From: Nocardia acidivorans NBRC 108247
GTDB lineage: Bacteria > Actinomycetota > Actinomycetes > Mycobacteriales > Mycobacteriaceae
Length of the DNA stretch: 37,744 nt
NCBI RefSeq assembly: GCF_001625085.1
Contig: NZ_BDAW01000054.1
Location: 1-37,744, forward strand
Direction: 5' to 3'
How positions within the stretch are numbered: position 1 is the first letter of the stretch; each line of letters begins with the position of its first letter. This document shows, one piece after another, positions 8,737-16,417 of the stretch. A model generated the notes under the pieces. The model saw nothing but the letters and a program-made list of their open reading frames with translations. It ran no database searches and was not told the origin of the DNA. Both the position numbers and the translations under genes were made by a program.

Positions 8737-9170
8737 CCACCTTCCAGCGAATCGATCTGGGCTGGCTGCTCGACGAACTGGTCAATGGGCTGACCGATGC
8801 GCGCGAAGCGGTGCTGCTGTCCACCGACGGTCTGCTGCTCGGCTTCTCCTCGGGCCAACAGCGCTCGGACGCCGAGCGTTTCGGCGCGATGGCCTCGGCG
8901 CTGCACAGTCTGGCGCGTTCGGCCGGACATCACTTCCGGGCGGGCGGGGTCTGCCAGACCGTGATCGAGCTGGACCAGGCGGTGCTGTTCATCACCGCCG
9001 CGGGGGAGAACGCCTGCCTGGCGCTGCTGGCCTCCGAGCACGCGGATATGGGTCTGGTGGCCTTCGAGATGAATCAGACCGTGCAGCGCGTCGGCACTCA
9101 CCTCTCGGTCGAGCCGATTCGGCGCCCGGGGGCGCAGAGCAGTCACGCGGGCGGCTCGCAACGGCCATGA
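8733..9170 (+). CDS. Roadblock/LC7 domain protein (CvnB type)
   Basis: A 145-residue single-domain roadblock/LC7 protein. Typical features are the opening LGWLLDELV, then REAVLLSTDGLLLGFSSG and AVLFITAAGENACLALLA. In the MglB/CvnB family these domains dimerise and usually act as regulators of small GTPases. The gene overlaps both neighbours by 4 bases (ATGA at 8733 and again at 9167), so stoichiometric coupled translation with the kinase and the DUF742 protein is expected. The last 20 residues are polar and probably disordered. Confidence 0.92.
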   Translation: MTTFQRIDLGWLLDELVNGLTDAREAVLLSTDGLLLGFSSGQQRSDAERFGAMASALHSLARSAGHHFRAGGVCQTVIELDQAVLFITAAGENACLALLASEHADMGLVAFEMNQTVQRVGTHLSVEPIRRPGAQSSHAGGSQRP

Positions 9171-9541
9171 GCGAGCCGCGCGAACACTGGTACGAGGAGG
9201 ATTCCGGCCCGCTGGTCCGCCTCTTCGCGGTGACCCGCGGCCGCGGCGGTGCGCGGCGCCCGGAGCTGAGTATGACCACGCAGCTGGTCGACGCGCAGCG
9301 CGGCACCTCGATGTGGCGGACCGAACCCGAGTACGCCGATATCGTGCGCATGTGCCGGAACCCGATCTCGGTGGCGGAGGTGTCGGCGCATCTGCGGCTG
9401 CCGCTCGCTGTCACCAAGGTGCTCGTCGGGGATCTGATCGACGACGGCCGACTGGTCTTCCGGATGCCCCCGCCCCCGACGGGCAGCACCTCCGATATGG
9501 GGTTGCTGACCGCGGTGCTGGAGGGCATCCGGTCCCTCTGA
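9167..9541 (+). CDS. DUF742 protein (CvnC type)
   Basis: A 124-residue DUF742 family protein, the third member of actinobacterial conservons. It opens with HWYEEDSGPLVRLFAVTRGR, typical of the family, and carries a winged-helix-like C-terminal half (VAEVSAHLRLPLAVTKVLVG). ATG 9167 overlaps the stop of the roadblock gene; a longer in-frame extension starting at 8675 runs through the roadblock gene in another frame and is rejected. A CvnD GTPase gene normally follows directly, but here the next gene is on the other strand only 18 bases away, so the set is incomplete. Confidence 0.92.
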   Translation: MSEPREHWYEEDSGPLVRLFAVTRGRGGARRPELSMTTQLVDAQRGTSMWRTEPEYADIVRMCRNPISVAEVSAHLRLPLAVTKVLVGDLIDDGRLVFRMPPPPTGSTSDMGLLTAVLEGIRSL

Positions 9542-9559
9542 GTCGATCCGGTCGCGTGC

Positions 9560-11515
9560 CTAACTCAGCTGTGCGGCAAGTCGTTTGGCGGTCATATAGG
9601 CGATGGCCTCGATGGACACCATCGGGTTGACGCCCGGCGCGGTCGGGAAGCTGGAACCGTCGGCCACCACGATATTGGCCACCTCCCAGGTGGCGCCGTC
9701 CGGATTGGTCGCCGAGAGCTCGGCGGAACCGCCCATGCGCGCCGAACCCATGATGTGCAGTGCGCCCATGGAGCATTGTCCGGGTCCGTAACCCGCTGCC
9801 TTGCAGGCGGATTCGAATTCGGCGTGCGAGCCGCGCACCCCGGGTTCGTAGGAGACCCCGGCCTGATGTCCGGAGAAGATGCGTCGCGCGCCCGCGGACT
9901 CCAGAATCTGTGCGGCACCGGCGATTCCGGTGTGCAGATGGTTCGCGTCATAGTCCGAGAGCTGGTACTTCACGATCGGCTCACCGGTCTTGTCGATCTC
10001 CACCGTGCCGGAGTCGCGGTCGCGGGTGATGATGCCGATGGCATTGGAGCGGGCGAAATCCAGCATGGTGGCGCGATGATCCGCCGCGCCCCGCCAGTTC
10101 ATGAAACCGGTGGCCAGGCCGGGATGAATCGGACCGGTCTCGTAGATGACGCCGTAGCCGTTGCCATCCAAATCGGCGTGGTGGCGGCTGATTCGGGTCT
10201 GCAGCCCGCCCTCCCAGGGGCGGATCTCCTGTTCGAAGACGCCGAAGACCGCCGCCGCCGGATGCAGCCGCAGGTGGCGGCCGATGTTCTTGTTCTTCAG
10301 GCCGGAGCGTTGCAACAGCGCGGGGGTCTGAATCGCACCGGCGGCCACGACGACCGCGCGGGCCGCCACCGTGATCTCGGCACCGGTGGAGGTGAGGGCC
10401 GAAACCGCCTCGGCGCGACCGTTCTTCACCTCGATGCGGCGCACATTCGCATCGACGACCAGCCGCGCACCGTGACCGGCCGCATCGCCGAGCCAGGTCT
10501 TGGCGACCGACTGCTTGGCGCCCAGGCGGCAGCCGTAACCGCAACGCCCGCACTCAATTCCGGCGTCACAGGCATCGGACACATTGCGCGGCAGAATATC
10601 CACATCCCAGCCGAGCGCCAGTGCGCCGCGCTCCAGGACCCCGTCGCGCGGGGACAGCGGCGACTTCGCGTCGGTGACCCCGAGCCGCTTGGACACCACA
10701 TCGAGGGCGTCACCGTATTCGGCCTCGGCGAACTGGGAGGCGCCCAGCTCGGCCCATTCCTGCCGCACGGCATCGGGTGTCGGCAGTGAGGTGCTCCAGT
10801 TGACGACGGTGCCGCCGCCGAGGCACGTGCCCGCGACCAGGGTGATCTGCCCCTCGGCCGATCCGGCCGGGCCGGGCGCGTACAGGCTGGTGAGCGCGCT
10901 CAGCTCACCGCCACCGAAATCCCGGTCGTCGTAATAGTTTCCGCGTTCCAGGACCACCACGTCGAGCCCGGCCTCGGCGAGTACCGCCGCCGCCGTACCG
11001 CCGCCCGCACCCGATCCGACGATGACGACATCGCAGGTGAGGGTGGTGGATTCGGTGAACCGCAGCGGTTTCAGCGCCGGTTGCGGAGCGCTCGGCAGCG
11101 GGCCGGTCGGCGCGGGATACCCGATCTCCTTCCACAGCGGATTGGTTCCGGTCGGTCCCGGCGTGACGTTGTAGGCCAGCAGCGCAGCCTGTTTGAGCGC
11201 CTGGAAGACGGCTCGCACCGGGGCCAGGCGGGAGTCGCCGAGGGTGAGCAGCGCCCGCTCGCGCTGCTGCTGCGACAGGGTGGAGAACTTGCGCGGCCCA
11301 TTACCGGTGAGCAGTCCGGTGATTCGTGAATCCCACAGCCCCAGCAGGGTGGCCAGCTGCTTGCGCTCCGCCTCGCGCGGGTTGCGGCCCAGAATCTGGA
11401 AGATCGTGTCGACCGCCCCGAGTTCCGTGGCCGCGGGCAGGGTGAGCCCGTCCCCGGGAAGGAACGTATCGCAGATCATGCTGAGCGCTGCCCGCTGTCG
11501 GACCGTTGGTTCCAT
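9560..11515 (-). CDS. GMC-family FAD oxidoreductase (long-chain alcohol oxidase-like)
   Basis: A 651-residue flavoprotein. Residues 1-150 form a helical N-terminal extension. The FAD-binding Rossmann motif is GSGAGG at 167-172, with E190 at the end of the second strand as ribose ligand. The middle has CGRCGYGCRLGAKQS, common in this long subgroup, and the C-terminal catalytic region has LHIMGSARMGG and SSFPTAPGVNPMVSIEAIA. Relatives are annotated as long-chain fatty alcohol or glucose-methanol-choline oxidoreductases; the substrate is not known. No signal peptide is seen. AAGGGG precedes ATG 11515 at good spacing. It is divergent from the AhpD-like gene and converges on the conservon. Confidence 0.88.
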   Translation of the reverse strand: MEPTVRQRAALSMICDTFLPGDGLTLPAATELGAVDTIFQILGRNPREAERKQLATLLGLWDSRITGLLTGNGPRKFSTLSQQQRERALLTLGDSRLAPVRAVFQALKQAALLAYNVTPGPTGTNPLWKEIGYPAPTGPLPSAPQPALKPLRFTESTTLTCDVVIVGSGAGGGTAAAVLAEAGLDVVVLERGNYYDDRDFGGGELSALTSLYAPGPAGSAEGQITLVAGTCLGGGTVVNWSTSLPTPDAVRQEWAELGASQFAEAEYGDALDVVSKRLGVTDAKSPLSPRDGVLERGALALGWDVDILPRNVSDACDAGIECGRCGYGCRLGAKQSVAKTWLGDAAGHGARLVVDANVRRIEVKNGRAEAVSALTSTGAEITVAARAVVVAAGAIQTPALLQRSGLKNKNIGRHLRLHPAAAVFGVFEQEIRPWEGGLQTRISRHHADLDGNGYGVIYETGPIHPGLATGFMNWRGAADHRATMLDFARSNAIGIITRDRDSGTVEIDKTGEPIVKYQLSDYDANHLHTGIAGAAQILESAGARRIFSGHQAGVSYEPGVRGSHAEFESACKAAGYGPGQCSMGALHIMGSARMGGSAELSATNPDGATWEVANIVVADGSSFPTAPGVNPMVSIEAIAYMTAKRLAAQLS

Positions 11516-11663
11516 GCCGAATCCCCTTCGTAAACCTCGAAGATTTCTACCACGGTGGGGAAATCCCTGCTTACTTTTCCGGGCGGCGAGCTGCTGAAAG
11601 CTTCTGAATCGGACGTGAATGGAAAATTACATCTGACGGTGATGTCACACCTGGGCGGGCTGC

Positions 11664-11691
11664 GTCGTCCTTCCTGTGTCGTCCTTCCTGT
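11664..11691. repeat. Two tandem copies of a 14-bp unit in a divergent promoter region
   Basis: GTCGTCCTTCCTGT occurs twice in direct succession (11664-11677 and 11678-11691), between the divergent GMC oxidoreductase and the AhpD-like gene. The unit lies 36 bases upstream of the likely AhpD-like start. Direct repeats at this spacing can be regulator sites, but slippage duplication is equally possible. Confidence 0.7.
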
Positions 11692-11726
11692 GTAGTCAAC
11701 AAGAACCCAGTGGAAAGTACAGAACA

Positions 11727-12194
11727 ATGACCCGCTTCGCCCTGTACCAGAATGAAGTCGCCGCCAAGTTCACCAAGCGCCTGGTGACCGCGGCCCGCGT
11801 CGTCGACGAGTCCGCCCTGCCCAAGGCCACCCAGGAACTGGTCAAGATCCGCGCCTCGCAGATCAACAGCTGCGGTATGTGCCTGGATATGCACACCAAG
11901 GATGCCGCGCTCGCCGGTGAGACACCGGTGCGCCTGGCCATGGTCGCCGCCTGGCGGGAATCCTCGGTCTTCACCGACGCCGAGCGCGCCGCCCTCGCCC
12001 TGACCGAGGAGGGCACCCGTCTGGCCGACGCCAATCCCGGTATCTCCGAAGACACTTGGGCGCAGGTGCGCAAGAACTATGACGATGATCAGATCGGTGC
12101 GCTGATCTCCCTCATCGCCACGATCAATGCCTGGAACCGGCTGAATGTGATCGCCGGAATGACCGGCGGCGAGTACCAGCCCGGCCAGTGGTGA
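11727..12194 (+). CDS. AhpD-like carboxymuconolactone decarboxylase family protein
   Basis: A 155-residue protein with the alkylhydroperoxidase motif SCGMCLDMHTKDA: a CxxC redox pair followed by His three residues later, as in AhpD-type peroxidases. In Mycobacteriales AhpD-fold proteins reduce peroxides or act as thiol-disulfide adaptors; which applies here is not clear. ATG 11727 (MTRFALYQNE) is preferred over an in-frame start at 11676, which would place translation across the tandem promoter repeat; GGAAAG lies upstream of 11727. It is transcribed alone, divergent from the GMC oxidoreductase. Confidence 0.9.
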   Translation: MTRFALYQNEVAAKFTKRLVTAARVVDESALPKATQELVKIRASQINSCGMCLDMHTKDAALAGETPVRLAMVAAWRESSVFTDAERAALALTEEGTRLADANPGISEDTWAQVRKNYDDDQIGALISLIATINAWNRLNVIAGMTGGEYQPGQW

Positions 12195-12198
12195 CCAT

Positions 12199-12255
12199 CG
12201 AGTGCGCACCCGCGGCGGTCGAATCGTTCGATCTCACCGCCGGGGCGCGCACTCG
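12199..12255. terminator. Long hairpin between convergent genes
   Basis: The arms CGAGTGCGCACCCGCGGCGGT (written here as 12199-12207 CGAGTGCGC and 12213-12219 CGGCGGT) pair with 12236-12255, leaving only small bulges; the tip adds TCGAA-TCG-TTCGA. There is no U-tract. Its place between the stops of the AhpD-like gene and the PH-domain gene fits a two-way terminator. Confidence 0.6.
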
Positions 12256-12276
12256 CCCGGTCACTCCGGCCGCGGC

Positions 12277-13956
12277 TCAACGGCTTCCGAGTTGACCGGG
12301 GGTGACGGCCTCGATGAGGGGCCAGACCTGGTCGAGCGGGATGTCGTATACGTGGTACCGCTTCTTGCCGGCCGCGGTGGCGGCGGTGATGGTGGCCAGG
12401 CCGACCCGGCGCTGGAACCAGGATTGGCGGACCGTCCAGCCGATGACGCCCGGTCCCTCCAGGCAATCGCGGTCGCGGTCCAGCGAGCCGCTGCGGGTGA
12501 TCAGCCAGGCCGGGTTGTCCCCGGTGGCGGGAATGACGGTGTGGCCCAGCCCGCGCGCGCGATCCCATGCCAGTGCCGCGGCCGTGGCGGTAGCGATCAC
12601 GATCAGCACCCAGACCCACACCGGAATCGACAGGCCCGCAAGGGATGACGCGATGAGGACGGCCGCCGCGATCAGCGGCGGCGATAACGCTCGGGTGTAC
12701 CGCCGCCGCGTGGCGGCCGGGCCGTGGGTGCGCAGGGCGGCCGTGACAATCGGCGGGGTCGTGAGCTGGGCTTCGCTCGACGCGCTCCCGGAATCTATTG
12801 CGGCGGTGGAGTCCAGCAGATGCGCCAGGGTGTGATCCACCGCCGCGCGCGGGGCCTGGGGAACGATCTTCCGGCGGGATTTGGTGCCCGTCATAATGGT
12901 TTCGAGTTCGGCTGCGCCCGCCATGCGCAGCAGCAGGGGTTCGTTCACCGTCGCACCCCGCAGCCGGGCCAGGTCCAGGGTGATCTGACGGGTGGTGAAC
13001 AGGCCGTGCCGGATATGCAGGGTCGCGCCGTCGTCGATCACCCGCAGGCCGTAGTAGGTCATCAGGTAGCGGGCGCACGCGGCCAGGCTGACGAAGGCCA
13101 CCAGGAAGAAGATGAGCAGCAGCACCGCCAGCGCGATGGCTTGCGCGCCACCGTCTTCCACGCCCTGTACGGCGCTGGAGTCGAAGATGACGCGGGCGAA
13201 ACCGTATTGGAACAGCAGGCCGACGAAGGGCGCGATGATCGCGAATCCGGTCAGCGACAGCGGGGCGTAGCGCACCCATGTCGGCTGCCAGTGCGTGATC
13301 TCCACCGGCGGGTGGGTGGGTGCGGAGGCCGCGTCGGTCACCGGCTCTGTGAGCACGACGCCGTCCGGCGGCGCTGTATCCGACGGGGGCGCAGCCGCTT
13401 CCGTACCGGCCGGGGCTTGTTCGCGGGTGTGCTCGAGCAGGGTGGTGCGCAGTGCGGGCACCAGACTCGCGTCGAGTGAATCGAGTTTGAACCGATCGCC
13501 GCGTTCGGCCTGCTGACCGGTGCCGATGGACAGCACCGCCAGTCCGAGCGCCCGGTGCAGCAGATCGGCTTCGACGTCCACCGAGCGAACCCGGTTGCGC
13601 GGCACCGAGAGTCGCTTGCGCTGAATCAGCCCGGTGCGCAGCTCCACATTGTCCGGCGTGATCCGATACGTGGTGGTGAACCAGCGCGTGAGGGCCAGCA
13701 CGACGATGATGCCCACCACGCCCAGGCTCCACGTCGGGCTGTCGCTGCGCGCGCCCGCGATGAGGGTGGCCAGCAGCACCGGAATGAAGCGGATCAGCTC
13801 GGTGATGGGGTGTATCAGCAGCATTCGCCGGTCCAGGCGCTGCCAGGCCGGGGCCGCGGTGCCGGACGGGTTCGGATCCGGTTGCGGTCCAGGGGTATTC
13901 GGGTAGGACGAATCGAGCTGCCGCACTTCGGAATCGGGGGAGGACGGGTCGGTCAC
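12277..13956 (-). CDS. YdbT-like membrane protein with three bacterial PH domains
   Basis: A 559-residue protein built from three similar modules, each a pair of membrane helices followed by a bacterial pleckstrin-homology (bPH2/DUF304) domain. Helix pairs lie at about 50-68 plus 77-92, 230-250 plus 273-295, and 425-442 plus 444-463; PH segments follow at about 97-175, 302-382 and 472-552. A Pro-rich N-terminus and an acidic linker at 180-220 separate parts. The Bacillus YdbS/YdbT pair has been linked to resistance to an antimicrobial peptide; the role here is unknown. GTG 13956 overlaps the stop of the upstream partner (GTGA). A longer open frame extends upstream to 14592 but runs through the partner gene and is rejected. 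Confidence 0.88.
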   Translation of the reverse strand: MTDPSSPDSEVRQLDSSYPNTPGPQPDPNPSGTAAPAWQRLDRRMLLIHPITELIRFIPVLLATLIAGARSDSPTWSLGVVGIIVVLALTRWFTTTYRITPDNVELRTGLIQRKRLSVPRNRVRSVDVEADLLHRALGLAVLSIGTGQQAERGDRFKLDSLDASLVPALRTTLLEHTREQAPAGTEAAAPPSDTAPPDGVVLTEPVTDAASAPTHPPVEITHWQPTWVRYAPLSLTGFAIIAPFVGLLFQYGFARVIFDSSAVQGVEDGGAQAIALAVLLLIFFLVAFVSLAACARYLMTYYGLRVIDDGATLHIRHGLFTTRQITLDLARLRGATVNEPLLLRMAGAAELETIMTGTKSRRKIVPQAPRAAVDHTLAHLLDSTAAIDSGSASSEAQLTTPPIVTAALRTHGPAATRRRYTRALSPPLIAAAVLIASSLAGLSIPVWVWVLIVIATATAAALAWDRARGLGHTVIPATGDNPAWLITRSGSLDRDRDCLEGPGVIGWTVRQSWFQRRVGLATITAATAAGKKRYHVYDIPLDQVWPLIEAVTPGQLGSR

Positions 13957-14480
13957 GTGGCGTCTCCCCGATGCCGGGCGGTGATCTCGGTCAGCCGGGT
14001 CACCGTCCGCCGGGCGTCGTCCAGGGCCAGCGCGCTGATGTGCACGGCCCCGGCCGAGGACGCGGTGGTGACCGTGACGGTGGCCAATCCCAGCAGCCGC
14101 TCCAGCGGTCCGCGGTAGGTGTCCACCGTCTGGATGCGGGTGATCGGCGCGACCCGGCTCTCCTGGGTGAACCACCCGGTGCGGGTGTACACCGCCTCGG
14201 CGGTGATCTCCCACCGGTGCACCGCGTATCGCCACAGCGGTACCACCACAATGCTGAATACCGCTGCCAGCAGGGCGATTACGAGAATCCACAGCTGCCA
14301 GGACCGCCGGTGCGGATCCACGATCATCCAGATGATCAGCGCGAGGAACGGGAACACCCACGACAGCGCGGCCCCGATCGCCCACAGCAGTTTGGCGCGC
14401 GGGCTGGGATGCCAGGCGGGGTCCGCCATGATGCCGCCGGGGGCGGTGCGGAGTTCGCCGGAGGCGGGACGCTCGGACAT
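13953..14480 (-). CDS. YdbS-like membrane protein with one bacterial PH domain
   Basis: A 175-residue protein with two membrane helices (about 31-53 and 60-83) and one bPH2/DUF304 domain at about 88-165, containing the family-typical stretch TRTGWFTQESRVAPITRIQT. It is the small partner of the three-module protein immediately downstream, coupled by a GTGA overlap. This pairing is common in Firmicutes and Actinobacteria. ATG 14480 has a weak GGCAGG site; an internal ATG at residue 18 is an alternative start just before the conserved PAWHPSPRAK. Confidence 0.88.
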   Translation of the reverse strand: MSERPASGELRTAPGGIMADPAWHPSPRAKLLWAIGAALSWVFPFLALIIWMIVDPHRRSWQLWILVIALLAAVFSIVVVPLWRYAVHRWEITAEAVYTRTGWFTQESRVAPITRIQTVDTYRGPLERLLGLATVTVTTASSAGAVHISALALDDARRTVTRLTEITARHRGDAT

Positions 14481-14551
14481 GCCTGCCAGCTTTGCACGAT
14501 TCGGCTCCCGAGCGCGGGAGATACCAAACCGGCCACCTGCCGATCAACCCC

Positions 14552-14649
14552 CTCGTCATCCCGGGGTGCTCCCAAACCTCGTCATCCGGCATGCTTCTGG
14601 CCGGGATCCACTGGCGGCGTGGATCCCGGCAAAAGCGCGCCGGGATGGC
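14552..14649. repeat. MITE-like inverted-repeat element with duplicated head
   Basis: The segment 14581-14611 pairs with 14619-14649 around a 7-base loop; the inner 11 bases CCGGGATCCAC/GTGGATCCCGG are perfect. The head CCTCGTCATCC occurs twice, at 14551 and again at 14578. A shorter relative with the same GGCCGGGAT/ATCCCGGCC core lies at 37372-37399. It sits between two genes on the minus strand, so it could act as a terminator, but the shared sequence suggests a dispersed repeat family. Confidence 0.6.
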
Positions 14650-14694
14650 GGGAGGGCCCGCTGGGTGACGGCGGTTGCGCGAGGTGACGTCGGG

Positions 14695-16161
14695 TTACCC
14701 GGGGGTGATGCGGAACAGTCCGCTCAGGGTGCCCTGATACTGCACGCGCCCCGGGGCGATGGTGCCGACCATCTGGAGGCTGTCGTGGATGGTCGTCGCG
14801 CCGATCTGCTGTTCGGTGTCGACCTTGCCGGTCGCGGCGTCGATGACCGTGTACTTATAGGTGTCGGTGACCCCGCCGCTGCCGGTGGGCAGGCCCGCGC
14901 TGCCCGAGCCGCCGCTGCCGGAGCCGAGCGGGGAGTGGCGGCCGATGGTGTAGATCTTGCCGTCGGCCACCGAGAGCCGGGGAACCGCCGCCGAGGGAAC
15001 GGTATTGGTCCACACCACGGTGCACCCGGAGCCGGTGACATCGATGCGGGTCATACCGCCGGTGAAACCGGCGCTCGCGGGCTGGCTGGGTCCGGCGTTG
15101 GCGGGCAGCTGGGGGTACGGGTAGCCGTAGGTGCCGGCCACGAAGAGGCTGTTGCCCGCGCCGATGGGGGAGTTCTCGGTGCCGTCCACGGCGGGGACCG
15201 AGCAGACCGTATTGCCGGTGGCGGTATCGAAGACCAGCAGGTTCTCCTTGTTCGCGGCATTGTCGGTGATGGCCACGTATTCGGTGCCGCCGCCGGGTCC
15301 GAAGAAGGTCGGGGTCGCGCCGGTGCCCCAGCTCAATTGGCCGGGTTTGCGCGCCGGTCCGCGATCGTAGGCTCGCCGCCACACCACGTACGGGTTGCCG
15401 CCGGAGTCGGCGCGCAACAGGTACAGCGCGTGATCGGTGGCCACCGAAACACCCTGTGGCGCACTGGAAATGCTATTGGCCACGGATTCGCCCGGCGCCA
15501 GTTCCACCGCCCGCGCCGCACCCGTGGCCGGATCGGCGAATCCGGCCGCGCCATTGTCGGTGGCGAACCAGACGCGCCCGTCGAAGTCCGGCATGACCGA
15601 GGCGACGTGATCGCAGTCCCCGCCGCCGCAGTGCGCCGTGACCGCCTGTGCGATGGGCGTTCTCGACGCGATGGACAGCTTCCAGCCGGTACCGCTGCGC
15701 TGATGGTCGATATGCAGCAGATCGCCGCTGCCGTCCACGGTGACCATGCGGTTCCGCTCGTCCAGATAGGCGTATACGCCCCCGAGCAGACTGCCCTTGG
15801 TCAGATCCAGCGACGCCAGGGTGTTGCCGCTGTTCGGATCGAGCAGCAGCACCTCGGGCGCGCGATCGGTGATCTTGGTGCACAGCGCCTGCGGGAACCC
15901 GTCGGCCCCCTGCAGGATGGTCGGGCAGGCGGCGGCCTCCTCGTGGAAGTCCGCGCGCACGCTCCCGACGCCGGGGCCGGGCAGGGGAGTGGCGTCGGAG
16001 GATTCGGCGTCGCCGTGCATGGTCGCGGTGCCGACCGGCCCGAGATACGGATTGGCCGGTGGCAGGTCGTATGCCGCCGAGGCGGGACTGGTCGCGATGG
16101 TCAGCATGAGCGTTGCGCCCGCCGCGGCCGTCATGGTGACGCGGCCGAATCTCTCGAACAC
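14695..16161 (-). CDS. Secreted protein, probable beta-propeller
   Basis: A 488-residue exported protein. The signal peptide spans roughly residues 1-30 (basic FERFGR, hydrophobic core, ending SPASAA). The mature part is rich in repeated strands of the type FDTATGNTV, IDAATGKVD and LDPNSGNTL, the pattern of PQQ/WD40-like beta-propeller blades, with a Gly/Ser-rich insert near the C-terminus. Several Cys residues could form extracellular disulfides. GTG 16161 is chosen because GGGGAA precedes it and it starts the signal peptide; an in-frame start at 16272 would add 37 residues before the signal. I do not recognise a precise family. The role could be binding or sensing at the cell surface. Confidence 0.8.
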   Translation of the reverse strand: MFERFGRVTMTAAAGATLMLTIATSPASAAYDLPPANPYLGPVGTATMHGDAESSDATPLPGPGVGSVRADFHEEAAACPTILQGADGFPQALCTKITDRAPEVLLLDPNSGNTLASLDLTKGSLLGGVYAYLDERNRMVTVDGSGDLLHIDHQRSGTGWKLSIASRTPIAQAVTAHCGGGDCDHVASVMPDFDGRVWFATDNGAAGFADPATGAARAVELAPGESVANSISSAPQGVSVATDHALYLLRADSGGNPYVVWRRAYDRGPARKPGQLSWGTGATPTFFGPGGGTEYVAITDNAANKENLLVFDTATGNTVCSVPAVDGTENSPIGAGNSLFVAGTYGYPYPQLPANAGPSQPASAGFTGGMTRIDVTGSGCTVVWTNTVPSAAVPRLSVADGKIYTIGRHSPLGSGSGGSGSAGLPTGSGGVTDTYKYTVIDAATGKVDTEQQIGATTIHDSLQMVGTIAPGRVQYQGTLSGLFRITPG

Positions 16162-16417
16162 GGGTTCCCCGTTTCGTCGTGTGCTGCACAGGAGGGTGAA
16201 TGCGAATATTCGAATCAAGCGATACGAGTAATCGTGGCGGATCACCCTAGACACGCCCACGGGCCCCCGCAAGGGTTTGGCCCATCAGGCGCATCACGGC
16301 GTGCGCCACCCCTATCGTGCGTGAGAATATCCGCGAGCCATCGGTGGAATAGCCTGCCCTGGCGCCTGGTTGCCGGTTCTTATGGCACCCGAGTCGGATC
16401 AGTCGGATGGATGGCGC
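16162..16417. promoter_or_regulatory. Divergent control region between secreted protein and fbiC
   Basis: About 256 bases separate these divergent genes. A perfect AT-rich 10-bp palindrome CGAATATTCG lies at 16203-16212 in otherwise GC-rich sequence, about 40 bases upstream of the secreted-protein start, and a related AATATCCG occurs at 16326. No clear -35/-10 pair or riboswitch was recognised. Confidence 0.35.

Noticed and set aside
8675..9166. N-terminal extension of the DUF742 gene
   Set aside because: It is the shadow of the roadblock gene; the family starts at ATG 9167.
13957..14592. N-terminal extension of the YdbT-like gene
   Set aside because: The extension overlaps the YdbS-like gene in another frame and looks like an Arg/Pro/His-rich shadow; the GTGA overlap at 13953-13956 marks the real start.
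16203..16212. CGAATATTCG as an SOS (LexA) box
   Set aside because: It lacks the spacing and half-sites of the actinobacterial LexA consensus; it is kept only as an unassigned palindrome.
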